Positions 27,007-36,189 of a stretch of DNA of 64,000 nt are shown here, one piece after another. The stretch is from positions 186,001 through 250,000 of the forward strand of contig NZ_OMPD01000013.1 in the NCBI RefSeq assembly GCF_900312745.1. The letters run 5' to 3'. The position numbers and the translations under genes were made by a program. Each line of letters begins with the position of its first letter. Position 1 is the stretch's first letter. The notes beneath the pieces were generated by a model. The model did not search any database. It saw only the letters and a list, made by a program, of their open reading frames with translations, and had not been told where the DNA came from. The DNA comes from Aquimarina sp. AU58 (lineage in GTDB: Bacteria; Bacteroidota; Bacteroidia; Flavobacteriales; Flavobacteriaceae).

Positions 27007-27054
27007 AAAAACCCTCAAACTATAAAAAAGGGAAAACATAGTTTGAGGGTTTTT
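27007..27054. terminator. Bidirectional terminator after the peptide precursor
   Basis: Perfect 17-bp stem AAAAACCCTCAAACTAT / ATAGTTTGAGGGTTTTT with a 14-nt loop, between the precursor and the convergent lipoprotein gene. Confidence 0.9.
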
Positions 27055-27090
27055 CTATGGATTTAATCAAATGATTCGATTAATTATTTT

Positions 27091-27873
27091 TTAGTTTCTA
27101 ACATCTGTCCAACCCTTCCAGTGACCCAAAAAACCTCCTGGCACTGATCGCCAAGATCCTCTATATCTTTTTTTTCCTCCGATATAAGTTACTTTTTTTC
27201 CATACCCTCGTTTAACGGTATGAGTTGCCTTATCATTTTCTTTCCAACTTCCATTTGCTTTTTTATACTTAAACTTAACTGTCATATGGGGTACTCCGGT
27301 TCCACTATCGGAAAAAAGATGAGTATACCCTTCTATTTTCTTTTTTTTGTTTCCTGACTTCCACACATCTTCAAGATCCCATCCATCTCTCTTACAATAA
27401 TCAGCATATTCTTTATCACAAAAACCTCGGTTAACCGGGAATTTTTGTAACAATGATTCAGGAATTTTTGCCATTTCTATTGTAACAGGAATATGCATAG
27501 TAGGTACTATCTGTCTTTTTTGTAATAATTTCTGATGTTGAAAAGATTTGGACATATTTACCAATACCTTAGGTACAGGAGTTTTTTCTGAAGTAAGAAT
27601 CAGATATATATCCAACATAGAATGTGTGTCAAAATCAATAAACATTTTGTTGTGTTCAAATCCTGATTCTATCGCAATGATAACAGGATCTCCCTCTTCG
27701 TCACTTTCGATAAGTTGTAGTTTATTACCATTGGCAAAGGTAAAAACAGCAAATTCTCCACTATTAGTTTCCTCTAAGGTTGCCTGTACACCTTCTACTT
27801 CATTTTCACATGAGGTAGTAAAAAGTAAGACGCAGATAATGCATAAAACTTGTATAAATTTAATACGTTTCAT
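27091..27873 (-). CDS. Basic surface lipoprotein, paralogue 1
   Basis: 260 aa. Signal ends LLFTTSC, then ENEVEG. The N-terminal block (about 38-100, with FTFANGNKLQLIESDEEGDPV and DFDTHSMLDIYL) is shared closely with the 32163 protein; the C-terminal part is rich in Lys/Arg, Gly and Trp (KKRYRGSWRSVPGG, ending WKGWTDVRN) and much more diverged. Function unknown. A minus-strand -7 box TATTTTTG lies at 27952-27959 and a small inverted repeat AGACAC/GTGTCT just inside the leader. Confidence 0.75.
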   Translation of the reverse strand: MKRIKFIQVLCIICVLLFTTSCENEVEGVQATLEETNSGEFAVFTFANGNKLQLIESDEEGDPVIIAIESGFEHNKMFIDFDTHSMLDIYLILTSEKTPVPKVLVNMSKSFQHQKLLQKRQIVPTMHIPVTIEMAKIPESLLQKFPVNRGFCDKEYADYCKRDGWDLEDVWKSGNKKKKIEGYTHLFSDSGTGVPHMTVKFKYKKANGSWKENDKATHTVKRGYGKKVTYIGGKKRYRGSWRSVPGGFLGHWKGWTDVRN

Positions 27874-27951
27874 AAGATTTGTATACTAAAGATTTATGTG
27901 ATAAAAATTACCCGAACCTTTTTAAGACACTCGGATTTGTGTCTACTCTTG

Positions 27952-27959
27952 CAAAAATA
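27952..27959 (-). promoter_or_regulatory. -7 box (TATTTTTG) for lipoprotein paralogue 1
   Basis: Full match to TAnnTTTG on the minus strand, about 78 bp before the start. It lies 22 bp beyond the stop of the 1318-aa gene. Confidence 0.4.
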
Positions 27960-27980
27960 TTTTAGAAAAATCCTCTGGAT

Positions 27981-30900
27981 TTAATACTTAATAATTTTAT
28001 AGGTTTGTTCGTCATCTTCAACATTAATCTTAACAAAATATAACCCTCTGCTATAATTCAGAATATTGATTGTTGTAGTATTACTATCCAAAATTCTTGA
28101 AGTAGTAATTAGTTTTCCACTAACATCAAACACTCTTATCAAAAAATTACTATATCCGGGTACCAGAACATCAACATTGTCTCTTGCAGGATTTGGAAAT
28201 AATATAGCACTAAAACCTTCTACATTTTCATTATCGTTTGATGGTACAGGACTAATTTCTGCAATACCAGCTTCAATAGTAGTATTACCACTGTAAGCAA
28301 TAAAAATGGTACCTTCTTCAGAAACATGTATATCTCTTATTCTTCCAAAAATGCCTTGTTCATTACTTCCAAACAGATATTCTATGTTCTGCATTGGTAA
28401 AAGAGCATTGTCCAGAGGTATTTTTATAACAGATTGACCTCTTAAAGTTGCCATAAGAAGACTATTATTAAGCTGCGGAAAAGTGGTATGATTATAATAA
28501 TCTAATCCCGCAGGAGCAACAGATCCCAGATCGATAAAAGAGCAATCAATATCCGGATTATTGCAAGGTGTAGTCACGTCGGGCCATCCATAGTTATTTC
28601 CAGAAACAATCAGATTGATCTCATCTCCTCTCACTTCGCCGTGTTCGCTTATATAAACATGAGGACCAGCTTGTGTGATTCCTTGAGGATTTCTATGCCC
28701 AATAGTAAACACAGGACTACCTGATATAGGATTATCTGTCGGTATAGAACCATCTGTATTGATTCGTAGGACTTTCCCTTCCAGACTATTTATATCCTGA
28801 GCATTGTTATTGGGAGATGCAGTTGTGATATATAAAAATCCATCTGATGATAGTAAGAGATCACATCCATGCATTGAAGGCGAAGGAATATTTTCTAAAA
28901 GTACAGTTTCATTGGTTAAATCATCATCTACAATAGTATATTTTACTATTCGAAGTTTAAGACTGCCATCATTATATGTATACGCAACAAACAGTTCTTC
29001 ATTACCCAAAGCCAAGCCCAGTAATCCTCCTCTAGGAGAAGTATTGGTATCAAAATCTTGCGTTTCACCTAATCTAAGTACTTCTTGTTTATCTCCTGTA
29101 TTTCTGTTTATTTTACTTATTACCCCAAGATCCCTGTCTGTAACCCATAAAAAACCGTTACCATCCAATTCTATAGACCATGGTACTTCAATTTCATTAG
29201 TAAGTAACCTTATATATCCTCTGGTATCTCCAATACTTATATTTTGAGTAAGTAAGTTTTGATCATCGGTTAGTTCGGCTAATTGTGTACAACCTGCAAC
29301 CGAAACTAGGAGACCATAATCCTCTATATTAGATTGAATCTCTATAGAATCACCTGTCTGTCCTACAATAGGAGTATTATTTAAAGTCCATTGATACAAA
29401 TATCCAATCCCCGACGTAGCAGTTAATGTTTGGTCTTGACGCACAAAATAAGCATTTGCTAGATCTGAATGATTTACAACAATACTACCATTCATTAATC
29501 GATCACATCCTTCACTCATGGCTCGTACTGTTATTTCATCATCATTACGAATATGGTAGTAAGGAATATCTATCGATAAAGGTTCTCCCGATCCCATTGC
29601 CGAAATGCCAATTTCTGTAGTATTTACCAATACCACATATGCTATCAGGTTTTCAGAATCTGATAAGTGAATTGTTACATTTTCTCCACTACACATAGTA
29701 GTGTTACCCGATAAGTCAAATGCACTTAATTGCCCAGCTACCGTTATGGTTACTGTACCAGGGTTACTCTCACAACCTTCTATAGTTTGAGTAGCATAAA
29801 ATGTAGTAGTGGTCGATATATCGGTATTTAATGTATTTCCTGTAGCAATACCATTTTCGAGATCGGGATCAGAATACCAGGTGATGTTTTCTCCTATTGC
29901 TTCTAATTGTATAAATGAATCGAAACAGACACTATATTCTTCTGGCATTTCGGGAACAGAAGCACAGGTAAATACTATTGTGTTAGAAATTACATTACAA
30001 CTACCATTATCAACAATTACATAATAGGTTCCTGATCTTGATAATTGCAATACCGGATCATCACCATCGATTAATTCCTGATCTCTATACCAGGAAAATG
30101 TCAACCCTCCAGGGCTTACCGAGGGAGTGGCTTGTAGTTGATTATCTACTGCTTGTAATACAACATTAAACGGATCGGATATCTCAATATCAAAAGAACC
30201 ATTCATTATAGATGTGCAATTATTCAACGAAGACCGAACCTGGATATTCCCAGAACTTAATCCTCCGATTGTATTTAAAGTAATCAAGCTTCCTGTTCCT
30301 TCAACAACATCACCAATAGAAACATTATCCAACAAGGTTTGATAGGTAGCTCCAATCTCTGATCCGTTAAGTGAAAAACTTAGTGTATCTCCAGAACACA
30401 ATTGCATACTGGCACTTTGATCAATTGAAAAGGGTTGTGGATCAGAAAGAATCGTTATGGTTACCGAAGAGTAGGCAGAAGTACAATCTGTATTTGATTG
30501 TGTAAGATAATATGTTGTAGTCTCTGTAATGCCGGTGGGTTCAAATTGTTCTCCTGTATGTAACAGATTGGTTAATCCAGTATCAGAATACCATCGAATA
30601 GTGCCACTACCTGATGCTATTAACACAGGTATAGGGTCACTACTACATAAGGGATCAGGGTTTTCAATCGTTGGGGCAGATAAACAGTAATTTTCATTTC
30701 TTAGCACTACTATTCTATCTTGATTATGAGATGCCATAAAGACTTCGCCATTAGGGGATATACAATAATCCCGTGGAGAAACCTGAGTCCCATCATCACC
30801 CCAGACCACATATTGATCATCATTGGTCAATACTATATTATTGGCAGGATTTAAACTGGTATCTTTATTAACAACACTTAGCCCATCTGAAGACATCAAT

Positions 30901-31937
30901 ATCCTAAAAATTCTCGCACCTTTTGATGATCCTCCTATAAATGTACCCTCCCATTCGGGTATAGCCGGATGGTCATAATACAACAATCCCGTAGGGGCAA
31001 GATCAAAGGTTACCAAGGGGCATGTGTTTTCATTTGTATTAGAAGAAGAGTCGCAATATCCCTCATATACAATATTATCATTAATATCCAGAAAGCCCCA
31101 CCCATAACTATTACCCGGCTCTATACGGTTAAATTCATCATTAAGTTGTGCACCATGCTCTAATGCATAAATAGCATTGGGATATGTGAGATGGTCTGCA
31201 GGGACTTGCGCAATACCCTGTGGATTTCTATGCCCATAGCTGTATATATAGCTTGCTGGTGATGTAGGATTACCCGAGTCATAAAATGGATTATCGATAG
31301 GTGCTGATCCATCCAGATTTATGCGTAAAACTTTACCTACTATATTATCAAGTCTGGAAGCATACTCCTCATCATTTGCTCCTGTAGTCATCAATAACTT
31401 TTGGTCATTTGATATCAACAATCTTGAGCCATGATTATCTGGTCCCAAAGTGGACTGAAGTAAAATTTCCTGATTTTCTAATCTTTGATTGGTAAAATTA
31501 TAGGTGTATCTTGAAAGTGTTTGTAGGTTTTGAATATTGCTGTGTGCCAGATATACATGGGGACTGCCATCATTAAAATCTGGATGTATAACCATGCCTA
31601 ACAACCCTCCTGTACCAGGCCCTTGTTGTATTTGATTAGATGGTAATGTAAGCAGGATTTCTTTTGGGGATGAAGAATCATAGGGGTCAACTCTGCAAAC
31701 ATTTCCTGTGTCTCTCTCGGTAAACCAAATCATATCATCTGGACCCCACAAAATCTCCCAAGGCTTCTCAACATCGGTTCTAAGAAACGAATATGAAACA
31801 GTGGTATCTCCCACTTCAAATGTTCCTTGAGCAGATAACAAGGTGATATCAATATTGAGTATGACTATTATAAAAAATACTTTTAAGATAAACTTATCTA
31901 GAAATGGTTTTGTTCTGTTAAGAGTTTTACTTCTCAT
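27981..31937 (-). CDS. T9SS-exported protein with two PQQ-type sugar dehydrogenase propellers and Ig-like domains
   Basis: 1318 aa. A signal peptide (about 1-38) is followed by a first glucose/sorbosone dehydrogenase-like propeller (about 50-415; GPDDMIWFTERDTGNVCRV, YSYGHRNPQG, YALEHGAQLNDEFNRI, GNSYGW). Next come several Ig-like/CHU_C modules (about 420-890; TTYYLTQS, TFYATQT), a second propeller (about 910-1225; GFLWVTDRDLGVISKI, FTIGHRNPQG, YISEHGEVRGDEINLI) and a C-terminal T9SS type A sorting domain (about 1240-1318; LFPNPARDNVDVLV ... GLYFVKINV). The His/Gly-rich catalytic loops are present in both propellers, so PQQ-dependent sugar oxidation is possible. Two propellers in one chain is unusual. 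Confidence 0.87.
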   Translation of the reverse strand: MRSKTLNRTKPFLDKFILKVFFIIVILNIDITLLSAQGTFEVGDTTVSYSFLRTDVEKPWEILWGPDDMIWFTERDTGNVCRVDPYDSSSPKEILLTLPSNQIQQGPGTGGLLGMVIHPDFNDGSPHVYLAHSNIQNLQTLSRYTYNFTNQRLENQEILLQSTLGPDNHGSRLLISNDQKLLMTTGANDEEYASRLDNIVGKVLRINLDGSAPIDNPFYDSGNPTSPASYIYSYGHRNPQGIAQVPADHLTYPNAIYALEHGAQLNDEFNRIEPGNSYGWGFLDINDNIVYEGYCDSSSNTNENTCPLVTFDLAPTGLLYYDHPAIPEWEGTFIGGSSKGARIFRILMSSDGLSVVNKDTSLNPANNIVLTNDDQYVVWGDDGTQVSPRDYCISPNGEVFMASHNQDRIVVLRNENYCLSAPTIENPDPLCSSDPIPVLIASGSGTIRWYSDTGLTNLLHTGEQFEPTGITETTTYYLTQSNTDCTSAYSSVTITILSDPQPFSIDQSASMQLCSGDTLSFSLNGSEIGATYQTLLDNVSIGDVVEGTGSLITLNTIGGLSSGNIQVRSSLNNCTSIMNGSFDIEISDPFNVVLQAVDNQLQATPSVSPGGLTFSWYRDQELIDGDDPVLQLSRSGTYYVIVDNGSCNVISNTIVFTCASVPEMPEEYSVCFDSFIQLEAIGENITWYSDPDLENGIATGNTLNTDISTTTTFYATQTIEGCESNPGTVTITVAGQLSAFDLSGNTTMCSGENVTIHLSDSENLIAYVVLVNTTEIGISAMGSGEPLSIDIPYYHIRNDDEITVRAMSEGCDRLMNGSIVVNHSDLANAYFVRQDQTLTATSGIGYLYQWTLNNTPIVGQTGDSIEIQSNIEDYGLLVSVAGCTQLAELTDDQNLLTQNISIGDTRGYIRLLTNEIEVPWSIELDGNGFLWVTDRDLGVISKINRNTGDKQEVLRLGETQDFDTNTSPRGGLLGLALGNEELFVAYTYNDGSLKLRIVKYTIVDDDLTNETVLLENIPSPSMHGCDLLLSSDGFLYITTASPNNNAQDINSLEGKVLRINTDGSIPTDNPISGSPVFTIGHRNPQGITQAGPHVYISEHGEVRGDEINLIVSGNNYGWPDVTTPCNNPDIDCSFIDLGSVAPAGLDYYNHTTFPQLNNSLLMATLRGQSVIKIPLDNALLPMQNIEYLFGSNEQGIFGRIRDIHVSEEGTIFIAYSGNTTIEAGIAEISPVPSNDNENVEGFSAILFPNPARDNVDVLVPGYSNFLIRVFDVSGKLITTSRILDSNTTTINILNYSRGLYFVKINVEDDEQTYKIIKY

Positions 31938-32034
31938 AAAATACCTTTAGAATCATAAATAATGTCTCTGGATTTGCTCTTATATTATCTTTCTGAAAAA
32001 TTGAATGCGTTTTTTTAAATCATATACATTTTGA

Positions 32035-32075
32035 TAAAAAAGCAGCAGGAGAATCAAAATTTTCTTCCTGCTGCC
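32035..32075 (-). terminator. Terminator of lipoprotein paralogue 2
   Basis: Stem GCAGCAGGA / TCCTGCTGC (9 bp) with an AT-rich loop; on the minus strand it is followed by TTTTTT. It lies about 90 bp after the stop at 32163. Confidence 0.7.
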
Positions 32076-32162
32076 TACCAAACCATCATTTCAAACTGTT
32101 GAATTACTCACTAATAAAATTCTTATTATAAAATCATTATTATGGTAATATCAATTTTATTT

Positions 32163-32960
32163 TTAGTTCCGAAAATCAGTATATCCTTTCCAATACACAT
32201 ATTCTGTTCCAAGGCCAGTTATTGCATTAACCCCACTACGCGCTGCTCTTCTGTATCTTTTCATTTTCCCTGGTATTGACAATCGTTTCCATTTTCCGGG
32301 ATATACCTTGTATTTCCCTTTAACATGTGTCGCCCATCCTCCAGATGCTTTTCTATATCTATGTCTTACTTCCATATACTTCCCTTCATTGTATGATTCT
32401 TTAAACACAGAGGTATAATTTTTCATTACTTTACATCTACTACTTGATGTAATATTAGACACTTTGCTTTTTTTTCGGTTAAAACAATGATTATAACTCT
32501 CAGGAATATCATCGCAAAAATTTGCTTTAGTATTATTCTTCATTTTAAGTGTTTCAGGGATTTTTTCAACACTAAATTTTAGTGCAGTATCAAAATCCTT
32601 AACAACGCTTCTATGATGCAAATGGTCATTGTCTTCAGAGATATTTGCAATTATTTTTGGGAGAGGAGAGTCATCAGGAGTTAATTTAAGGTATATGTCT
32701 AATATAGAATTAGAGTCAAAGTCTATCAATTCTATATTTTTATTTGAGCCAGATTCGATAGCCAGGATAACTGGATCTCCTTCTTCGTCACTTTCAATTA
32801 ATTGTAAGGTATTTCCGTTAGAGAATGTAAAAATCGCCAATTCTCCATTATTATTTTCTTGTAATGTTTCATTATTAACTCGCTCGCAAGAGAATGTAGC
32901 AAATGCCAGAAGTGAAATGTATTCGATTAGTGTAATTCTTTTAGGGATAAGATTTTTCAT
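32163..32960 (-). CDS. Basic surface lipoprotein, paralogue 2
   Basis: 265 aa from the ATG at 32960; an upstream in-frame ATG at 33032 would put 24 residues before the signal peptide, so the later start is preferred. Signal MKNLIPKRITLIEYISLLAF ends ATFSC. The N-terminal block (FTFSNGNTLQLIESDEEGD, LIDFDSNSILDIYLKL) is nearly that of the 27091 protein. The C-terminal half is strongly basic (KSKVSNITSSSRCKVMK, KMKRYRRAARS) and ends YWKGYTDFRN. Function unknown. It follows dyad copy D, directly downstream of the second GAF-AraC gene. Confidence 0.75.
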   Translation of the reverse strand: MKNLIPKRITLIEYISLLAFATFSCERVNNETLQENNNGELAIFTFSNGNTLQLIESDEEGDPVILAIESGSNKNIELIDFDSNSILDIYLKLTPDDSPLPKIIANISEDNDHLHHRSVVKDFDTALKFSVEKIPETLKMKNNTKANFCDDIPESYNHCFNRKKSKVSNITSSSRCKVMKNYTSVFKESYNEGKYMEVRHRYRKASGGWATHVKGKYKVYPGKWKRLSIPGKMKRYRRAARSGVNAITGLGTEYVYWKGYTDFRN

Positions 32961-33063
32961 ATTATTAGATTTTAAGATATTTAAAAAAGGTGAGTACATT
33001 TTAAGGGCCCAAAACCTACTCACCTTATACACAAACTCAACTGTATAAAATACAAATGAGATG

Positions 33064-33124
33064 CAATTCTAATAACATTAAAAATTATAAGTGTCCTTAA
33101 AGTTTGAATTTCAAGAAATCAGGA
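33064..33124 (-). promoter_or_regulatory. Dyad plus -7 box, copy D (overlapping the end of GAF-AraC 2)
   Basis: Dyad at 33094-33124: TCCTTA-AAG-TTTGAA-T-TTCAAG-AAA-TCAGGA, one mismatch in each pair of arms. It overlaps the regulator stop codon (33119-33121). After exactly 22 bp comes TAGAATTG on the minus strand (33064-33071), 7 of 8 to TAnnTTTG. The downstream gene is lipoprotein paralogue 2. Confidence 0.55.
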
Positions 33125-34822
33125 CATAATTTGTTGCTGTTGTCTATATTCTTTGGGAGAGACTCCTGTGTGTTTTTTAAATGCAGAATAAAAAGGTGAT
33201 TTCGAATTAAATCCACATTCCATGGCAATACCAAGTACGGTATAGTTATCATAATCTGGATCTTTTAGTTTGGATTTTACTTCTTCGACCCTATAACTAT
33301 TTATATAATCAGAAAAATTACAGCCTCCTAGTTTATTGATCAATTGGGATAGATAGTTACTGCTTATTTGTAGTCTTTTTGAAATATTTTCTAGACCTAA
33401 ATTAGGGTCTACATAAATTTTTTCTTCTTTCATTAAAAAATCCAACTCTTTAAAGTAAGCATTGTCATTTGTAATATTAGTGAGTACTACTGGATTGGTA
33501 TTGGTGTTGATTTGAGAAAGTTTTATTTCTGTTAATTTAGCTATCAATAGAAATAATGCAATATGATGTGACTTAAAATATGCTTTCTCGTCGTGCTCGG
33601 CATCCAAGACTCCTACTACTTTCTTTCTTATAAATATAGGAACAGAAAGTTTTGATCTTCTTGTAATGTACTTCTCATTATCACCTATAATTACACTTAA
33701 GTTTTCTACACATTGATATTTCTCTAATTGTACTACTTTACCCAAGGTTCCTTCTCCGATCGGAATAGGTATTTGTTTTTTTCTTTTTATGATTTCACAA
33801 TTGTTTTTGTTACTATATATTGCTTTGGGAATTAATGTCTTATTTTCTTTACATATCATATAGATACTACATTCTTGTAGTTGTAATTGAGAAATACAAT
33901 TCTCTACAATATCTAACAAAACATCATCTCTCTTATTTTTATCAAACAAAGAAGTAGCAAAATAACTTAATATTCCTGTAATAGATATGGGATTAGAGTG
34001 TACTAATTGAAGTTCTCTTTCTGAGAAAACATGATCTAGTCCTGATAACTGAAAATTAGTAATCTTTTTCTGTATTGGGTCTTCTAAATTAGTAACGCTA
34101 CCCGATACTTTGTTTAAATGTTTAATTCCCAAAAAGAGAAAAACATAGCAAAAAATCATATATAGCATCCAAATCGGATAATATGCAGAATGCCCCGTTA
34201 TCTCTTCTTTAATAAAAAACAAAGTAATAGTAAGCATCCATAACACCGATAGGATCACTAGTGCAACAAAAATATTCTTTATCCATTTTGTTTTTTTTCT
34301 AACATAAACAAAAGATAATCTCCCCAAAGAATTCTCATACCTCTGTATAATACGATAATTCCATATGGAAAGCATAAAACAAAAAATAACGGTGAAATTT
34401 TCATCTATTTCATTAAGGAGAAAGGAAGCTGTATTTTTTGAAAAAATAGAATAATCTATCAGAATATTAATCTTTATTAGGTTATACACAACAAAAAATA
34501 CCATAAACGGAATTAAGAGAAAGCGTTGATACCTTTTATATATTTCCTCTTTTTCAAGATAATAACATGTAAATGCAGTAAAAAAAACAGGTGACAAAAA
34601 TTCGAATGGAGTATACAGTATAAGAATCCAGGGGTGTAACTTGGTAATTCTAAAATCTATTAATAGTATTTGAATGATTACCAAGTTGGCAGTAATCAAG
34701 AAGTAATAAAAAAACTTAAATGTCCTTTCTTTTTTTTTGCAACAACATAATTTAAGAACTGCAAAAATTACAATACCCAGACACCCTATAAGCAAAATAA
34801 TATTGTATGGGTTTATTTTCAT
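33119..34822 (-). CDS. Membrane-bound GAF-AraC transcription regulator 2
   Basis: 567 aa. The N-terminal ~235 residues contain six or seven hydrophobic segments (e.g. IILLIGCLGIVIFAVLKL, YPIWMLYMIFCYVFLFLG), a much larger membrane part than in the 23366 paralogue. Then a GAF domain (about 280-440; SYFATSLFDKNKRDDVLLD, VPIFIRKKVVGVLDAEHDEK) and an AraC DNA-binding domain (about 460-560; YRVEEVKSKLKD, GFNSKSPFYSAFKKHTGVSPKEYR). The C-terminal two domains align closely to the other GAF-AraC protein, so the genes are duplicates with different membrane sensors. It sits upstream of dyad copy D. Confidence 0.87.
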   Translation of the reverse strand: MKINPYNIILLIGCLGIVIFAVLKLCCCKKKERTFKFFYYFLITANLVIIQILLIDFRITKLHPWILILYTPFEFLSPVFFTAFTCYYLEKEEIYKRYQRFLLIPFMVFFVVYNLIKINILIDYSIFSKNTASFLLNEIDENFTVIFCFMLSIWNYRIIQRYENSLGRLSFVYVRKKTKWIKNIFVALVILSVLWMLTITLFFIKEEITGHSAYYPIWMLYMIFCYVFLFLGIKHLNKVSGSVTNLEDPIQKKITNFQLSGLDHVFSERELQLVHSNPISITGILSYFATSLFDKNKRDDVLLDIVENCISQLQLQECSIYMICKENKTLIPKAIYSNKNNCEIIKRKKQIPIPIGEGTLGKVVQLEKYQCVENLSVIIGDNEKYITRRSKLSVPIFIRKKVVGVLDAEHDEKAYFKSHHIALFLLIAKLTEIKLSQINTNTNPVVLTNITNDNAYFKELDFLMKEEKIYVDPNLGLENISKRLQISSNYLSQLINKLGGCNFSDYINSYRVEEVKSKLKDPDYDNYTVLGIAMECGFNSKSPFYSAFKKHTGVSPKEYRQQQQIMS

Positions 34823-35426
34823 TGATTACGCAAATGTATTCCTAATCTACACTATCTATAACGTTTAATAACGCACAGACCCCACCCTATATTTCAGATT
34901 ATTTTTATGGTTTATTATAAAATTATATTAATATGATAAGGTTTCTTGTTAATATATCATAAAATATTTACTAAATTTAAAATTACCTCCTTTTTACACT
35001 CTTACTACACTGAATAATATTCTGTTTTTGATAAAAAAACACGATGCCATTCGAATTGTTTTCATTTTATGAAAAATAAAGCAGTCTTACTGAATAATTA
35101 TCAAAATTTATCTACAAAATTTGAAATATCAACATTTAATTCTCTTTGATGATGTTAGACTGAATATAGGGAAAACAAGTACTTAGCAACATTACTGAAA
35201 ATATAATATAACGGTAGACACATCTATATCGATAGATGTGTCAAGCTCGGCCTATACGAAAAAACAGAGCATGTAATCAATATTAATACAAACTTAAAAC
35301 AACACTCTATGGAATAAAATCAAACTCTACGAAGTATTAGAGTAAACTTCTCAAACAAGGGGAAAAGAACAACAAAATCAATTTTTAGAAAAACGAATTA
35401 TAAATAAAAAAATCAATACCTATTTT
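34823..35426. other. 604-bp intergenic region with one strong hairpin
   Basis: The gap between the divergent GAF-AraC 2 gene and the SusC/SusD relic is AT-rich and shows no gene. At 35217-35242 a perfect 11-bp stem GACACATCTAT / ATAGATGTGTC has a 4-nt loop (ATCG) and no T-run; it may be an operator or a structured leader left from the former sus operon. Confidence 0.5.
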
Positions 35427-36092
35427 TTGAATTCAGCAGAAATTATTAAAAATCAATCACTTACAACCGCAACAATTTTTATGTTATGTTTATCTGTGGG
35501 GCTGTTTAATGTATATGGAAATACTTACAAAGCACATAAAATTGAGGATGTTCTGCAAGAAAGAGAAATAAAAGGAAAAATAACAGATAATAGTGGTATA
35601 CCACTACCTGGTGTAGCAGTAATCATTAAAGGATCAAACCAGGGTACTCAAACAGATTTCGATGGAAACTATATTATTAATGCCAAAGCTGGTGAGATAT
35701 TGATGTTTTCTTATATCGGAATGAAAACAGAAGAGAGAATAATCGATGCCATATCAGACACTATCAATATCGAAATGGTAATCATCTTAATTTATGCAGA
35801 AGCATTATTAGAGACAGGAGCTATAGGTGATGCTTTAACCTGGCTAAATATGATTCCTGATAATAGAGGGGCTAGTACAGAAGCAACCAAAGAAAATATT
35901 CTTTTAGAGAGAAGAAAAGAACTATGTTTTGAGGGGTTTAGATTTGATGACTTGGCAAGAACAAAGCAGGATATCCCAAAACTAAATGTAGTTTTTGAAG
36001 GACCCGTATATGGTAGTTATAATTATGCCTTTCCTATTCCTTTAGCCGAGTTAAATGCAAACTCTAACATGATACTCAATAAGGGATACTAA
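35427..36092 (+). pseudogene. SusC-SusD in-frame fusion relic
   Basis: 221 codons open from a TTG. Residues about 1-115 are the start of a SusC-type TonB-dependent receptor: signal-like segment, then a CarboxypepD_reg-like domain (KGKITDNSGIPLPGVAVIIKG, GTQTDFDGNYII, FSYIGMKTEE). At about residue 118 the sequence jumps to the C-terminal end of a SusD lipoprotein: LIYAEALLETG, ERRKELCFEGFRFDDLAR, FPIPLAELNAN, ILNKGY. The plug, barrel and most of SusD (roughly 4 kb) are gone while the frame is kept. The product cannot take up glycans. A glycan-uptake locus was evidently deleted here. Confidence 0.85.
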
Positions 36093-36131
36093 AAAAATAT
36101 GATTATTTTACATCATATGTTTGAATTGCTT

Positions 36132-36161
36132 AAGCCCCATCAAAATATTTTGATGGGGTTT
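36132..36161. terminator. Bidirectional terminator after the SusC/SusD relic
   Basis: A 30-bp palindrome (AAGCCCCATCAAAAT and its near-complement with one wobble pair) between convergent genes, with a T-rich flank on the plus side. Confidence 0.7.
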
Positions 36162-36189
36162 ATCAATATAAGTTAATTAGAGACTCCTT

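Noticed and set aside
32961..33032. Upstream in-frame ATG extending lipoprotein paralogue 2 by 24 residues
   Set aside because: It would place a non-hydrophobic stretch before a complete signal peptide, so the ATG at 32960 is preferred.
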